A stretch of DNA of 37,680 nucleotides from Amphimedon queenslandica. Taxonomy: Eukaryota > Porifera > Demospongiae > Haplosclerida > Niphatidae. A program made the translations under genes and the position numbers. The stretch lies in NCBI RefSeq assembly GCF_000090795.2, contig NW_003546791.1, forward strand, positions 16,103 to 53,782, read 5' to 3'. The notes beneath the pieces are model-generated. The model made no database searches. It saw only the letters and a program-made list of their open reading frames with translations, and was not told where the DNA came from. Positions 1-12,800 of this stretch are shown one piece after another. Position 1 is the first letter of the stretch, and every line of letters starts with the position of its first letter.

Positions 1-60
1 TAAATGCTTTGGTCTGTACAATTCACGATAACATTATTTATAGTTATTGATGCAACTTAC

Positions 61-476
61 AAATTTGGAGTCAATTGAGTAACCTTTATTTTATCATTTT
101 CAATTTCTTTCTGGTAGTCATGTGGTGCAACACAAAATGAACACTTCTGAGCTCCTAACTTTACAGGACCATTACATATCACACAGAGTGCAACTTGAGG
201 CTTGCTACATTTTATGCAAGAAGCAGTGTTAAGTGGTAATTTCATATTACAATGTATACAAAGTTTTTGAGAAGAAATAGAATCCATGAGTTGAGGTTGG
301 CATTCACCACAATTAGCACAGAAGGCAGCTTTGGCAGATATTTTATGCTTACATTGGATACACAACTTAGAGGACGATTTATCCTGCTGTGGGTGTGGCT
401 GACGAATTCCACATTCAGAACAGAACTTTGCATTGGCAGGAATGAGAGGGACTTTACAAGATATACATTCTGACAT
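61..476 (-). CDS. First coding exon of a second RNF213-like gene (partial)
   Basis: The ATG is at 476-474 and the exon ends at 61 with donor GTAAGT (60-55), so the gene continues left of the window. The 138 codons encode four CxxC...CxxC zinc ribbons (starting ECISCK, LCIQCK, LCIHCN and LCVICN), each followed by a Pro/Gln-type linker. They closely resemble the ribbons that open the giant gene upstream (first exon 24147-26236). Both exons end in the same codon phase with the same bases, AAT TT then GTAAGT, which points to a tandem duplicate rather than an unrelated zinc protein. This copy lacks the proline-rich tract. Vertebrate RNF213 starts with one such ribbon. The identity of the rest of the gene is inferred, because no AAA or E3 sequence of this copy lies in the window. 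Confidence 0.72.
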
Positions 477-659
477 GGCTAGTCAAGTTGTGAAATAGTG
501 CCCAGATTAAGAAGAGTACTGTCACCATAGGCGTCACCTAAATTACCAGAGACAAGCGTAAACGGCCGCGCTCTTTAACAGACACAGTAAGCCAGGAGAA
601 ACGTCTACTATATGGGATACGGTCAAACTGGTTAACGCCTTATAGACTGCTCAGAAACT

Positions 660-697
660 GGCAAACCATAGATACTATGTAGTATCTATGGGCAAAC
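660..697. repeat. 24-base palindrome flanked by 7-base direct repeats
   Basis: Bases 667-690 form a palindrome with ends CATAGATA and TATCTATG. It is flanked by GGCAAAC at 660-666 and GGCAAAC at 691-697. The flanks look like a target-site duplication around a minimal insertion. The ends match the second palindrome at 849-884. Confidence 0.75.
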
Positions 698-841
698 TGC
701 TCTTCCCCGTGCCAGATTAGTTTAAACCCCGCCCCACAATCCCCCTGAAAACTCAAATTTGCCCTCGTAGACTACTACCGGTACTAAGTAAAAATTTCTC
801 CTAGTCTGAATTTCTTAATTTTAAAATTCCCCCTCTTGTTC

Positions 842-891
842 CTAAAACCATAGATATTAGAGACTACAGTCTCTAATATCTATGCTAAAAC
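842..891. repeat. 36-base palindrome flanked by 7-base direct repeats
   Basis: The 17-base arms at 849-865 and 868-884 are perfect inverted repeats around a 2-base centre. The outer ends are CATAGATA and TATCTATG, as in the palindrome at 667-690. The flanks are CTAAAAC (842-848) and CTAAAAC (885-891), again an exact 7-base duplication. A further half-copy (CATAGAT) follows at 891-897. Confidence 0.78.
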
Positions 892-1016
892 ATAGATCCA
901 TAAAAAAATTCCCTACTGGCAGTCCTACTGTACTTCAATCTACTTAAACATAATTATTCCCATATAAAAAATAATTAATCCTGTGTGGCCTGCTCTAGAT
1001 GACTTCCAGTCTCACG

Positions 1017-1074
1017 TAGCCAGACCCACCCTCCTGCTTTTTGCCTCCTGGATCCCAAAGGGCAAGTCTGGCTA
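1017..1074. repeat. Inverted repeat, possible MITE remnant
   Basis: TAGCCAGAC at 1017-1025 pairs with GTCTGGCTA at 1066-1074. An inner pair, TTGCC (1041-1045) and GGCAA (1061-1065), could extend the hairpin. It lies within 100 bases of the giant gene's stop codon, so it may be transcribed in the 3' UTR. No clear target-site duplication was found. Confidence 0.45.
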
Positions 1075-1174
1075 TGCAAGGCTATAGATGACTATGGACA
1101 CATACATACAGAATTTAAGATATCACTACAATCATTAAATTACCGAAATCATAAAAGACAAAATTATTTTTAGT

Positions 1175-3803
1175 TCATTGTTCATTAATTTCTTGTTCAT
1201 GTCTTTCCTGATGAAAAACGATAATTTCCCAAGTAGCAACTGACTGCTTCAAAGTAATAGTATCTGGAAAATTATCTTCAAAGCCATTAGGCAATTCTTT
1301 TTCAAGCTCATAACTCTCCAAGTGTGCATACATTGTATCTCTGAGACTATGTAGTTGAAAAAATAGCATGAATCCTATGGTTTCATTATTTTACTCATAA
1401 CTTACGGCCAATTTCTCTCATGTGCTTCCCTATGACGGACATTAGTTTCAATAAATTCAAAGAAAAGGTTGAGAAAAGGAGGAATGTCAACGCCTCTCAA
1501 AAAAGACTTTAATTCTCTTTCTTGCTCTTCTTGTAACTTTTCATAAAACTCTTGATCAAGAGAATCAAATGGCTCCTAAAATAATAAAATATTCTTACAA
1601 TAAATACACAAGAGCACTGATTACTTGTTTGCGTAATGTTAGAGTTTTTGCCATTCGTACTGAAATGGTCTCCCAAAGTGAGAGGATATGACCAAGTGTA
1701 CAATATTCCATTGCCTGTATGTGCGTAACAATAAAAAGGTACATTAGCTATATTAATAGTATCATGTTGCATACCTTTTTGCTGGTGAATTTCTTTTCCA
1801 TTCTCAGTACTTTTTTTACATAACCTTTAAGTTCTATATTGGCTGTTCCTCCTCTTTTTTCAGAAGAGAGAAAACTAATCACAATCTCCACCACATCAAG
1901 GCATTCCCTTAATCTTTGCATACTACCCAATTCAGTCACTATTTCAGTCTGTTGCTTTGTATTCAGCTTAACCTATAACAAAAAAAGACAGTTAATATAA
2001 ATTTGTTTTTTCAAGTGGTCACCTGTGGTTTGATATTTTTTCGTATGCTGGCAAAAGCTTTAGCAGTGTAAACATCTTTCCTGTACACAACTTGAGGTAT
2101 CTCTAACAGTACCAGTGGCTTTCCATGTATGAATCTATCAACAATGTTTTTTTCAAGTGCTTGTAAATCATAGCTGACATTCTGTCCCTTTCCATGCTCC
2201 AGTGAGTAGTGACAGTGTGAGAGGACGATTGAGAGAATCTGATGCTCATAATCTAGCAGATGACATGACTGGATTTGACTGGCTGGGACTTTATGTTTCT
2301 TCCATAGTATTCTAAGAGAGAATGAAGAAACAAATAATTGTACAACACCTGGTAGCTTACTCTTTCTTCTGTTTCTTTTTCAATTGTGAATGACATTTTT
2401 CCACAAAATCATTATGAACAGCAACCAGTAGGTCCACTAGTGCTACAGTGCATACTCCATGACCAGTCAGTGTGGGTATGAGATAAGAGAGGGGGGTACT
2501 ATCATCCCATGTTAATGTCCTTACAAACTCAAGATCAACTGGTACACGAGCTGAAAAAAGATGCCACAAAATTAATATTTGAACAAGTGTTACTAATATT
2601 TACAATGATCCTTTAATCTCTCTTTGACAAGTGCCCATGCCTTTCTAACACAATTTAGTTTCTCTTGAAATTGATTCTTCTTATTTTCATTATGTATACC
2701 TAAAGAGACAATAATAACAAAAAATTAAGTTGTCATAATACCTCTATACTCCTTTAAACTGTCAACGTAGTTTCCTATTGTGATCTTAGCAACTTCATTC
2801 TTGTCAAGTCTCCTGTGGCTCAGCCGATACATTTCCTGCTGTAATTTGACAATGGCAGGAAGATACTGAGTTGCTCTAAGTAGTGGCTCCTGTATTGAAA
2901 CTATTATTATACACCAAAATAATAAACAACTTGCCTGTATTACAAATTCATATAAAATGGAATATCTTTCTTTCCTAGTCTGTAAAACTTGTAATAAGTG
3001 TTCCAGTGTAATACGTGATCTATAGCTCCATAAATGAGGAGTTATTGCTTTAGGTGATAATCGTACTCTCTCATGAATCACATAAAACAAATGATCACAC
3101 TCTGATATAAATATTAAAAATTACACATTGAAATTGACTTGAAATTATTGAATCAATTTTCACCTTCTTTTTTGTCACTCAATAGTAGCCGAGTTGCTTG
3201 TTGTAATTCAGCATCCAAATTCTAAAGGTGCATAATAAACTCTAAATTTTTTAAGAACATACCATCAGCACAGGCTTTATAAAAGTGTCTGAAAAACATC
3301 TCTCCCATTCAGCTCTATATTCCCTTGAATCAAGCCCAGGAGCAATAGCTGGAAATAATAAAAGCATGAATAATGCAAACTAGCCATTGCAACACAACAA
3401 TGACATCCTTACGTATTGCTGTATTTTGAGAAGCAATATTCCTTAATATTAAATGCATTAGCAGACAAGAATCATCTCTACTCTTTCCTATAGCAGTACT
3501 CAGCATGTGAATATCATGCATTAAATGTTCCCAGAAGAACGTAGGCATATCAGCTGGTCTGACTTGTTCCTTAGTGAGGTCCAACAATCCTTCAGTTGCA
3601 TGCTATTTAATAATGTTCATAATAATTTCTACTCCATACTATTTACAATGTACCTCATTAGTACATGAGCTCCATAATAAAGAACAATGCATTATTGCTC
3701 TCAATATAGCACAAGATGATGGAGATAAAGCTCTTTCAGTTGAAGGAACAGCTTCACGTTGGGTTGGGTTACCAAGAGCATAGCCAGTCTCCGTATTATC
3801 AGT
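1175..3803 (-). other. RNF213-like: RNF213-like gene: C-terminal domain exons
   Basis: About a dozen short exons encode the helical C-terminal domain. The exon at about 3657-3803 carries GYALGNPTQRE, the family block directly after the RZ finger. Later exons include LLPAIVKLQ-like helices (about 2760-3097), GHGVCTVALVDLL (about 2360-2560), IHGKPLVLLEIPQVVYR (about 2040-2300), CTLGHILSLWETIS (about 1627-1724) and the last exon, starting SLRDTMYAHLE (1175 to about 1345). The terminus EINEQ followed by TGA corresponds to the end of vertebrate RNF213. These blocks are family-specific and show that the gene is complete at its 3' end. Precise exon edges need transcript data. Confidence 0.85.
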
Positions 3804-6800
3804 ACTGAATTTTTAATTACATATAATTTTTATGAATTATATACTTACTTGTTGGATAATTTATTGTCAGCAATGAGTACATGAAGTTTACCCCCTATTG
3901 GTGCATGGCATTCAGGACAAGTACTTTCCGTCCATGCTCGTCCACACTAAAAATAAAAAATACACAAAAGCAAATTTTAGGGAAAATATATGGTTCTGTT
4001 ACTTCTGATATAAAGTATCTGTGACCTCTTGGGCATTCTATTAGTACAAAAATAAAATATTTAATTTCTCATTTTGATTCCCCACCATAAAATTGTCCTC
4101 CACCAACTGCACCTTTGACCAAAGGTAGGATATCTTCAGGCATTGTAGGCATGTAGACTCTCTAAAATAATCATTAAATGAACTATAATCCCCTCTGTGA
4201 CAATATCATTACCTTTAGCTCTGCTGGACTATTTATCATTTGAACGAATGGAGTTACTAGTTTCTTATTGCTAGACTGTATTATAATAGCAGCATGTACC
4301 ACTAGATCAGTCAGTAATCTATTCTGTGGATTTATTCCTGGTCTCAGAGTCATTGGTTCCAGTGTCCCACAATATGAATCATTAATTAAATGCTGGGCAG
4401 CCCACATAAGCTAATGGTATTAACATATAACATAATATAAAACAATATCTTTTTTTTATTGCAAGACATTTACTTCTCTCTTGAGTCTTTTACACTGCCT
4501 AACAGCAGCCAGTATTCCTTCTTTTGTCTCACCCTGTATAAAGTACACATAATAATCATATACCATCGATACTCACTGATATTCTCTTAGCTTCAGTAGT
4601 AAATGTATTACTACCAGTCACTATCTCATACACTCCAACAAGTAAAGGAATAACTTCAGCATCACTAAGATTCTAATGTCAATAACACAAAATAATCTAC
4701 ACTATAAAAAGCTAACTTACTTGGATGGCTAGTGTTAGTTCTTCCAAGTTTTCCCCATACACAGCATCAGACAAACAAGCTCTTATTTTTTTATAATCCT
4801 GATATATGACAAATGGATCATTATGCCCTGTTTCCTCCTGTCAAAAGTATAACAATACTTAAAAGCAAGTGAGAAAGGTTCATACTTGACGTAGGTTTAT
4901 AGGTATAATCCATTTCATTTCTTCCTCTGAAGTCACATTAGTAAGGAAAGTGACTCCATATTGTCTTGCTAGTTGTTTGACAAGAAATACACCAGGCCCA
5001 GAGTCTTTATCAGTTTCATTATAATTAAGTTTTACATCCTCACAGCATCTTTTAGCCATTTCTAAGAGTAACCGTGAATAATTTGTGTGAAGACACTGTC
5101 TCTCTCCACTGTTCTGACAGTGCAATAGTTCTGCTACTATACTCAGTGAATAACGAATTTTTGCTATTCCTTCCAAATAAGGTAATGTGATTCCACCCTC
5201 AAGAGATGGGGCAGGAGCAGATAAGACCACAGTCCCTCCATCCTTCAGTAGTTCATATGCTGTTGCAACTCTCTCTTGAAGTGATGCTTCAATGTATCTT
5301 TTATGAACTGAATCCTAAATGATAAATAATAAATACATATATAGCCAGCTCATGCAGCTTCTTTTTGCAGTGGATTATTACGTTGCTCAAAAATTGTGCC
5401 AAATACACTGTACTATAGACTACAGGGTATTTTGACAAAATTACAAAAAGAGAATTCTTCATTTTTATAATTTTTCCCCATACATATGTATACGTGTACA
5501 TGCCCTTATGTTGTGTATTAAATTTGAAAAGATTTTGATCAATTTCGAATTTTTATAATTTTTAAAAGTCACTCAACAATTGGGCCAAACACCCAGGGTC
5601 CTTGCACTATAAGGGATTTTGGCCTGGAATTTTTTTTAAATGGCTAAGAGACAATTTCCCATTTTATAATTTCTTTGATACATAAACTTGTTCTTATGTT
5701 GTGTAGAAAATTTGAACTGATTCTGATCAAAATAAAATTTTCTATAATGCTTTGTCAGAAACCCTGGGTATAGCAACAATTTTTCTTCTTACTTCAAAAC
5801 ACTGGATGCAAAGCAGACAAAGATTACGGTCATCTTTTATTAATTGTCGTGATCTTGAGAAGTATACTTCCAAATGCTCTCTAACAGCATCAATACTAAA
5901 AATATGAGCATATTTAGCATAACAAATGTAAAATCAAAAATATTTTAAAACAGCTGTAATATGGAAAATAATAATTGTAAATATTTACTTATGCTCCAGT
6001 AGTAGTTGTAATAAGAAAGAACGTATCACAGGAACAGCATCAGTCTCTTCTTTATCAGAGTAAGTCAATTCTTTTGTCTTATCTTTTTCAGTGAATACAA
6101 CCTTTAACAGTTCTTCAATGAGCTGAGGCTCGGGAGGAGTGGTCTGACCAAAACAGAGTGAGGAAACAACTTCCATGAAAAAGGCCTTGCAATATCCACG
6201 AATCCTCTTCTGTAGATCAGCTCTACAGCATTTAATATCATTAATATGAAATAACTCCATTAAATTGCTTACGAAAATTTGAATTTCTTTACAGCATCAC
6301 TGTCTAAAGTTCTAAGGACTGTCTGGACTTTTTGAATAGCCTGGACTCTTGTGAATTCTTGACAATTCTTCAGAAACTAAAATAAACTACCAATAAGTCC
6401 CATTCTTGTATACTGAGAACTCACCAATTCAATTCTAGTACCATACTTCACTAAATTTTCAAATTTCTTGTCATCTGTAGAGAATTTAGTGACAATGTGC
6501 TCAACAAACATTTGTATGGCTCTAACATGCTGCCATTTGCATCTAAAAAAGGAAAGTATTAAAGTACAATACATTAATACCAATTTACTTTATTCCAATG
6601 CATAGTTCTTTGGATTGCTCATTAGGTGCATTTAATCCTAAACTAATAATTGAATTGATAGCATTTTGACACAACTGAAGCTTGACCAGTCTTTGTGGAA
6701 TATATTCTCTGTCTTCAGGTTTAAGTGGAAGAGATAGTTCATGTTTAATAGCAACACTAACAGCATGCAGAGGTAAGTCCATGTACTGCAAATTATGAAC

Positions 6801-9800
6801 CTCTATGGCTATGTAAATTTATAAATAACATACATTTGTAAAATAAATTGACAATAAAGAACTAAGCAGCATACCATTTTTCAAATGAACTAATATTCCA
6901 GGTATATGAGTAGTAAGTTGTCCAAACCACATCATTTCTTGTTGATAATCATGATATACTACATGAACTGCTGCTAGATAAGACATGAGTGACTGATGAG
7001 TGAATTCAGGACCAGTGATAATAGCATCAAGAGCTTTAGTAATAATCTAAAAAAATTAAGTACATTAAATTTCCAGTGAAATATAACCCATATACAGTAC
7101 ATGCCATACCTCATATTCATCACTAGCTCTATGATGAGGTACATGATGTATACTTCTCAGTATATCTCCAAGATAATACCAGTACATTTCATTCCAATTT
7201 TCTTCTGGTACTCTTTTTAAAATAATGGCAAGTTGTGTTTCAGACAAAACTTCACATAGTTGAATATGAATATCTTGTCTACTTCCACCTGCACAACATT
7301 GAACAAGTAAATTCATTTAAATCAATCCAAATTTCTATACTTACTAGAGGAGGTTCTAACTGTGTCCAGTTTTGCTTCAATGGCCTCTTTTATTAACCAA
7401 AAGAAAGGGAAGCAACACACAAACTCTTCATCAGCAGCTAATACTCTTCCTCCTATTACTCCAGTGGTTGTTGGTTGTAGTTCATGAATACCTTTACCCA
7501 TAGCATAACTCTGATAACTGAACAACACCAACTCCTCATTACTAAATATTGCCAACCACAGTTGCTCAACATAATCCCTACAAAAGATGAAACAAATAAT
7601 TATGGTCTGTCTATTTCTTCGTGGCCTTAATTTAAACATGTATGTGTAACCTAAAGTCATTATCACAATTTAGATACCTACATGTACCTTGCTTCCTTTA
7701 GTAGGTTAAGATTAGAGTAATGATCAACAAACAATAAGATGTCAGCAAATAATGGAACAATAACTTCATCTAATCGTCTTGTCAGGACATTCTGGAATGT
7801 TCCACCACTTTGTAACTTCTCAGTGCTCAGTGCTTCATTCAGTACCCATTCCTTATATAATGAATTCTTCTCTCTTTCTTCCAAAAGGTTCTTTATGTGT
7901 TTAACTAAAGCTCCATAAAATGTATCACTACCTGTAAAACATAAATAAATTTATTCAATGTTAAGAACATTAATTCACAGAAATACTTAAAACAAATCAG
8001 TAAGCTGTGCTCACTCACTAATACATGTATAGGTACATACTTAGAGGGAAAATAGGTCTCTGTGGTATAAGTTCTAGTAGTAGTTTCAAGCGGTGTGCCC
8101 CCCATTGCCTCCTTGTCTCATCACTCTCAACCAGTTTAGCTACAGTAGCCTGTACACTGGTACGGAGGCGACAGCACTGAGTGTGGTCTCCTTTGGACTG
8201 TGGAGCCTGGTAGGAAGGTTTCACAAAAGGAAGATCATCCAGCTAAAAACAGAAATTAAATCATTTTAAACTGAACCACATTATATGTAGAGCTTCCCAC
8301 AAGATTTTGGTATAGTGCCCAGCTCATGAGGTGCACTGTTTAGCTTGCTTAGTAGAGTTTTGTAGAAAACTCTGAACTATGGTAGTTTATCAAAAATGAC
8401 TAAAAGAAAATTCTCCATTTCTAAATTTGTTCTGATATACATGTTCTGATATTTAGCTTGAGGTGATTTGGATCAAACCTAGATTTTTTTATGAATTTTT
8501 TTACTCCAAAAGACATGCAGTGCTTATTGTCAGCTCAAGAAGTGTACTGCTTAGCTCACTTAACACATTTTGTGGGGAACATTAATTGTATGTCATGCTT
8601 TTGAACAGTTTGAACTAACCACATCATGATCAGCCTCATTCTCCATCAGTTCTTCCTCATCTTCTAATCCCATTCTTTCCTCCTCGTATGTTTCCATTGG
8701 CTCTTCAATACTAGCACTAGGCTCAGGCTCTGATTCAAAGCGTCTGCTATAAAACAACTGACTGATAGGAGAACTCAGTGCATCATCAAGTGTTAGAGCT
8801 GATTCTGTTGGAGCCCTAATATCATCAATGTGAGCTGATATCCAGGAGCCTCCTTGAAATCCAACAAATGAGGACTTCTGAGTCTCTGCCTGACGAGGAA
8901 GATGAATAACAAATAGAACATGAGTTGATCCTTGTCCTTCTCTCCACTTTAACTTTGCCCTCTCATCATCAATACGATATCTAGCACAAGCTAACAGATC
9001 ACCATACAAGTGACCTGAATCACACTGAATGATTAATAGATAATCTTTATCGGTTCCATGAGAATCTCTTGTGAAAGTAGGACTACAATGGCAAAAACAA
9101 TGATTTAAAAACTTCTGTATAGCATAAGTTAAATCAGGCAATTTTAAAATTTGCAGATTCAAAATTATGTCATTGAGCATGCTCAGAATAATAGACTCAA
9201 TTTTGGCAGATATTCCTAGCAAATGCCCAATCCATTAATTCCCTGCCAATATTTGTGGCTATACAGTAACTATTTCTAATTTTACATAATAGGCTAAAAC
9301 TTATCTAAAAAATTATTGGCTCATTCTCACCTTATTTTGTTACTAAAATCCATTTCTGTATCAAACTCTTGTAACAAGAAACAAGATACACAATCATACT
9401 CCAATTCAATTTTAAAACACAAATCTTTTACTTCAAGACTAGAAAGAAGATGACTGTGAGTGGTCACCTACAAATCAAGGATAAAAATTATTATAATAAA
9501 GATAAAGTACCGTCTATCAGGAAATTTTTACTGTGATTTAAATTTTACTGGATTAGAATTTCGCAAAAATTAGATTACCCATATAATTACATGCCACATT
9601 CAATAATACATGACACAGTCTTATTTAGCAAAAATTAAGTCACAGCACAATTTTAAACCGCAAAAATTTCCTACCACACTAATTTCCTGATCTACGGTAC
9701 TAGGTATAATTGTTAATTCACTTGGATAAGTAGTCCAGATTGATGAGCCTGTCCTCCATGAAGATGATACTGTAAGAACTGTACTATCGAACCATGACAC

Positions 9801-12800
9801 TGCTCGTTAAAATATATATTTTTAAGCTTCTTTTGTTGATCAGATAAAGAAGTATTGTGTAAACGAATGAGAGCATCGGGTGAAGCCATTTGTAGTAGTA
9901 CTTTCTTGCTGAATATGAGCACATCTCTCTTCCACTCATCTGTCTTGTGATGCTCATTCCAGTCAAAATTCTTCTTCCATGATTGTATACTGTGGAGCTG
10001 CTCAGTGGCTTGGAATATGACTGAAGATGGAGTATCATCATGATAACCAACAAATGCATCTTGCTTGGTAAACCTGGAATAATAGAAATGAAATAGCATA
10101 TTAGTGACAATATTACATAATTAGATCAGTATAAAATAATGTTTGTTTGGGCATTTTCAGTTACAATAACCAAAAAATAATGAAAAAAATTAATAATTAA
10201 ACAAAGTCTAAAGTGTTAACAAAATTAATAAAAAAATTAAAAAGCATACATGTACATGTATTAACAAAAATTTTTCGATCCAAAATTTTTCGAATTTTAA
10301 CCATAAGCTACAAACTACCTAATTTTTTGCAGTCAAAAACAAAAATATTTCTGAAATATCACCAGAAATTTTGAAGCTGTTATAAACAAAACTTTTTGAT
10401 TATGAACATCAAAGTGGCAAAGATCATTTTTAGTCAAATTTATAAAAAATAGCATTTTAAAAATCTTTCAAAGTTTAGCTATAAATACTATTTTATAGAC
10501 CATGTACTAAAAAATGAAACGTTATATTCCAACTATATTGTATTAATACAGAAATCTAACTGTATTGTTTTAATACAAAAAGTAACAGGGTTTTCCACAT
10601 AGTGCTCAGCTTCTTGTCAGTAACTCAATATATCATTAAGTTGCTCAAAAAATTGAGCCAAAAACCCTGTATTACTGACAGGGTCTTAGTGTACTTTGAC
10701 AAAAATTGCAAGGAGAGAAATCTCAATTATTATAATTTTTTTCTGATACATATACTGTACTTGGCCTATGCTGTGCATCAATTTTGAGTCATTTCAATCA
10801 AATTTAAAATTTCCCTAAATTTTTAAAGTTGCTCAAAAATTGAGCCAACAACCAAAGGTTAAAGCATTTGGTGTCAGGCAAATTTTGTCAAAAATAGCTT
10901 GGAAAGAATCCCCATTTTAATAATTCTTTTGATACAAATACATGTCGTTGTGTTGCATTTTAACTTTGAGATGATTCCAATTAAAATTGGATTTTTACAA
11001 ATATTTAAAGTTTCACTATTGTACTGCTTGTCAACTCATGAAGCATGCTGTTTAACTTACTTAGCACACTTTGTGAAAAACCCTAAAAGTAACAAATTAA
11101 AAAACTGAAACCAAACAACAATTTTCATTTGTCCTTTACTTACAGCTCTTTATCTACATGTACATTAGCTCACTAACTTTTTATTGGTATGATTAATTTT
11201 GCTGAATTGTTCAACCCAATAATTTAATCTCATATGCACTTCCTTTTGCCATTCCTCTTGTAGTACAGTCTCAGTTAGGACAAAGTGTTTTTCCAGTCTA
11301 TTGATCAAAGGAGTAGGGAACTTCTCATATACTGTACTCTTCTCTGCTATTAGAATTAACCTAAAAATAATTAATTTAAATTATGAAGTACATGTATATG
11401 TGCTGAACTTACTTAAAGTTGTTATGAACACGGCACTTCACTCTATGTGTCTGTAGTCCCAGATCAACATATCTCTGTCCTCCAGCTAGTATTATATAAT
11501 ACTGGTTTAGTAGATCATACAAGCTCTCATACAGGTTCTCAAGGTTAAGGAGGATGACAGTACGACCAGTTTCCATACATATTTTAATCTGATTAATGTT
11601 ACGACACACTTGAGTGTACTCTCTGTCTTTAGGGAATGAGCTCCCAAACAGTACAAAAGGCTCTATCCTGTGCTCACTCATCTTGTGCTCACTCCTACCT
11701 CTTGGGGATACAGGTGATTCTTCAAGACCTCTCTCAGAGATCATGCTGGCACTGGAGCTTGCTAATGAAAGATCTCCTTCTAGAGATTTGTCAAGCCTCA
11801 GGCCAACCTCTTCATGAAGAAAGTGCTTGATGACTTGTAGAGCAGCATAATTCTCAGTTAAAAATAATAAATAACGATTCTCTCTGTAAATGAAAAAATT
11901 ACAAAATAAAACTAAACATATGAAAAAGTTCTCTTTTTTTGTCGTACATGACAAAGAGACAAATTTAATATCTCTGAATCTTACCCATGCCATGATGTTT
12001 CCTTAGTTTGGAGACTTTTCCTAATAAGACCCAATGGAGTACAGTCAGGATTAAGCAACTCATTATCCTAGTAGTATTCATATACAACATTTATCATTTT
12101 ACTGCCTTACTTGTTGTACAGAAGATGGTTCAGGTACTTTGTCAATGTTTGGAAGAAGATTTTTAAATATTTCATAAGTTTTAAAGTCCTCAAGGCCACC
12201 AAAGTTTCTTTTAATAGCATGTTGAAGCTGTGGGCCAGTAGGAGGGCGACCACTCTTTTCACACATCCAGTACAACATTTTAATTAAACTAAAACATTAG
12301 TACACATCACACTCTCTAATAATAACAGTTTACCTGTAGAAGTCTCTAAGTCCAAAGAATGCTTTATTAACTTTAGCTTGCTCATCACATATTTTCTTAT
12401 AAGCAGCCGATAAAGGTTGAAAATAAGCATCAAGCCTTTCTTTAACTGGATCATCAACACGATTAGAACAAATTCCTCTTTAAAATTTAATTAGCAATAA
12501 ATAAAGTATAACCTGCGTATAACTCACCTTGCTGATAGCTCTAGTTCTTTCTCATCAGGGTCTCCTCTGGTTACCATAACTCCTCTGTTCATTTTAGCAG
12601 GATCCAATGCCCAGTTTGATATACCAATAAATGCAACACGTTGCTCACGATCTACAAACTATACACCAGTAAACAATGTATCAAGTGTTAGGAATAAAGC
12701 AGGTTTACCTGTTCAGAGTCATCAGCTCCCTCTGTTCCATCCTCCAGTAGTGGATGAAGAGCCTTTAATGGAAGATTAGGAGAATCCTCAGCTAATCCAA

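Larger units (their letters stand above)
480..1174. other. Intergenic spacer between tandem RNF213-like genes
   Basis: About 700 bases separate the stop codon of the giant gene (1175) from the ATG of the next gene (476). I see no ORF or RNA gene. The stretch should hold the 3' UTR of the upstream gene and the promoter of the downstream one, although no canonical AATAAA is visible within 75 bases of the stop. It also holds two short perfect palindromes with flanking direct repeats (660-697 and 842-891) and an inverted repeat at 1017-1074. Confidence 0.7.

Noticed and set aside
10602..11108. Two plus-strand ORFs in the long intron
   Set aside because: They fall in the ~187-base repeat, have no domain, and the repeat copies elsewhere do not keep the frame.
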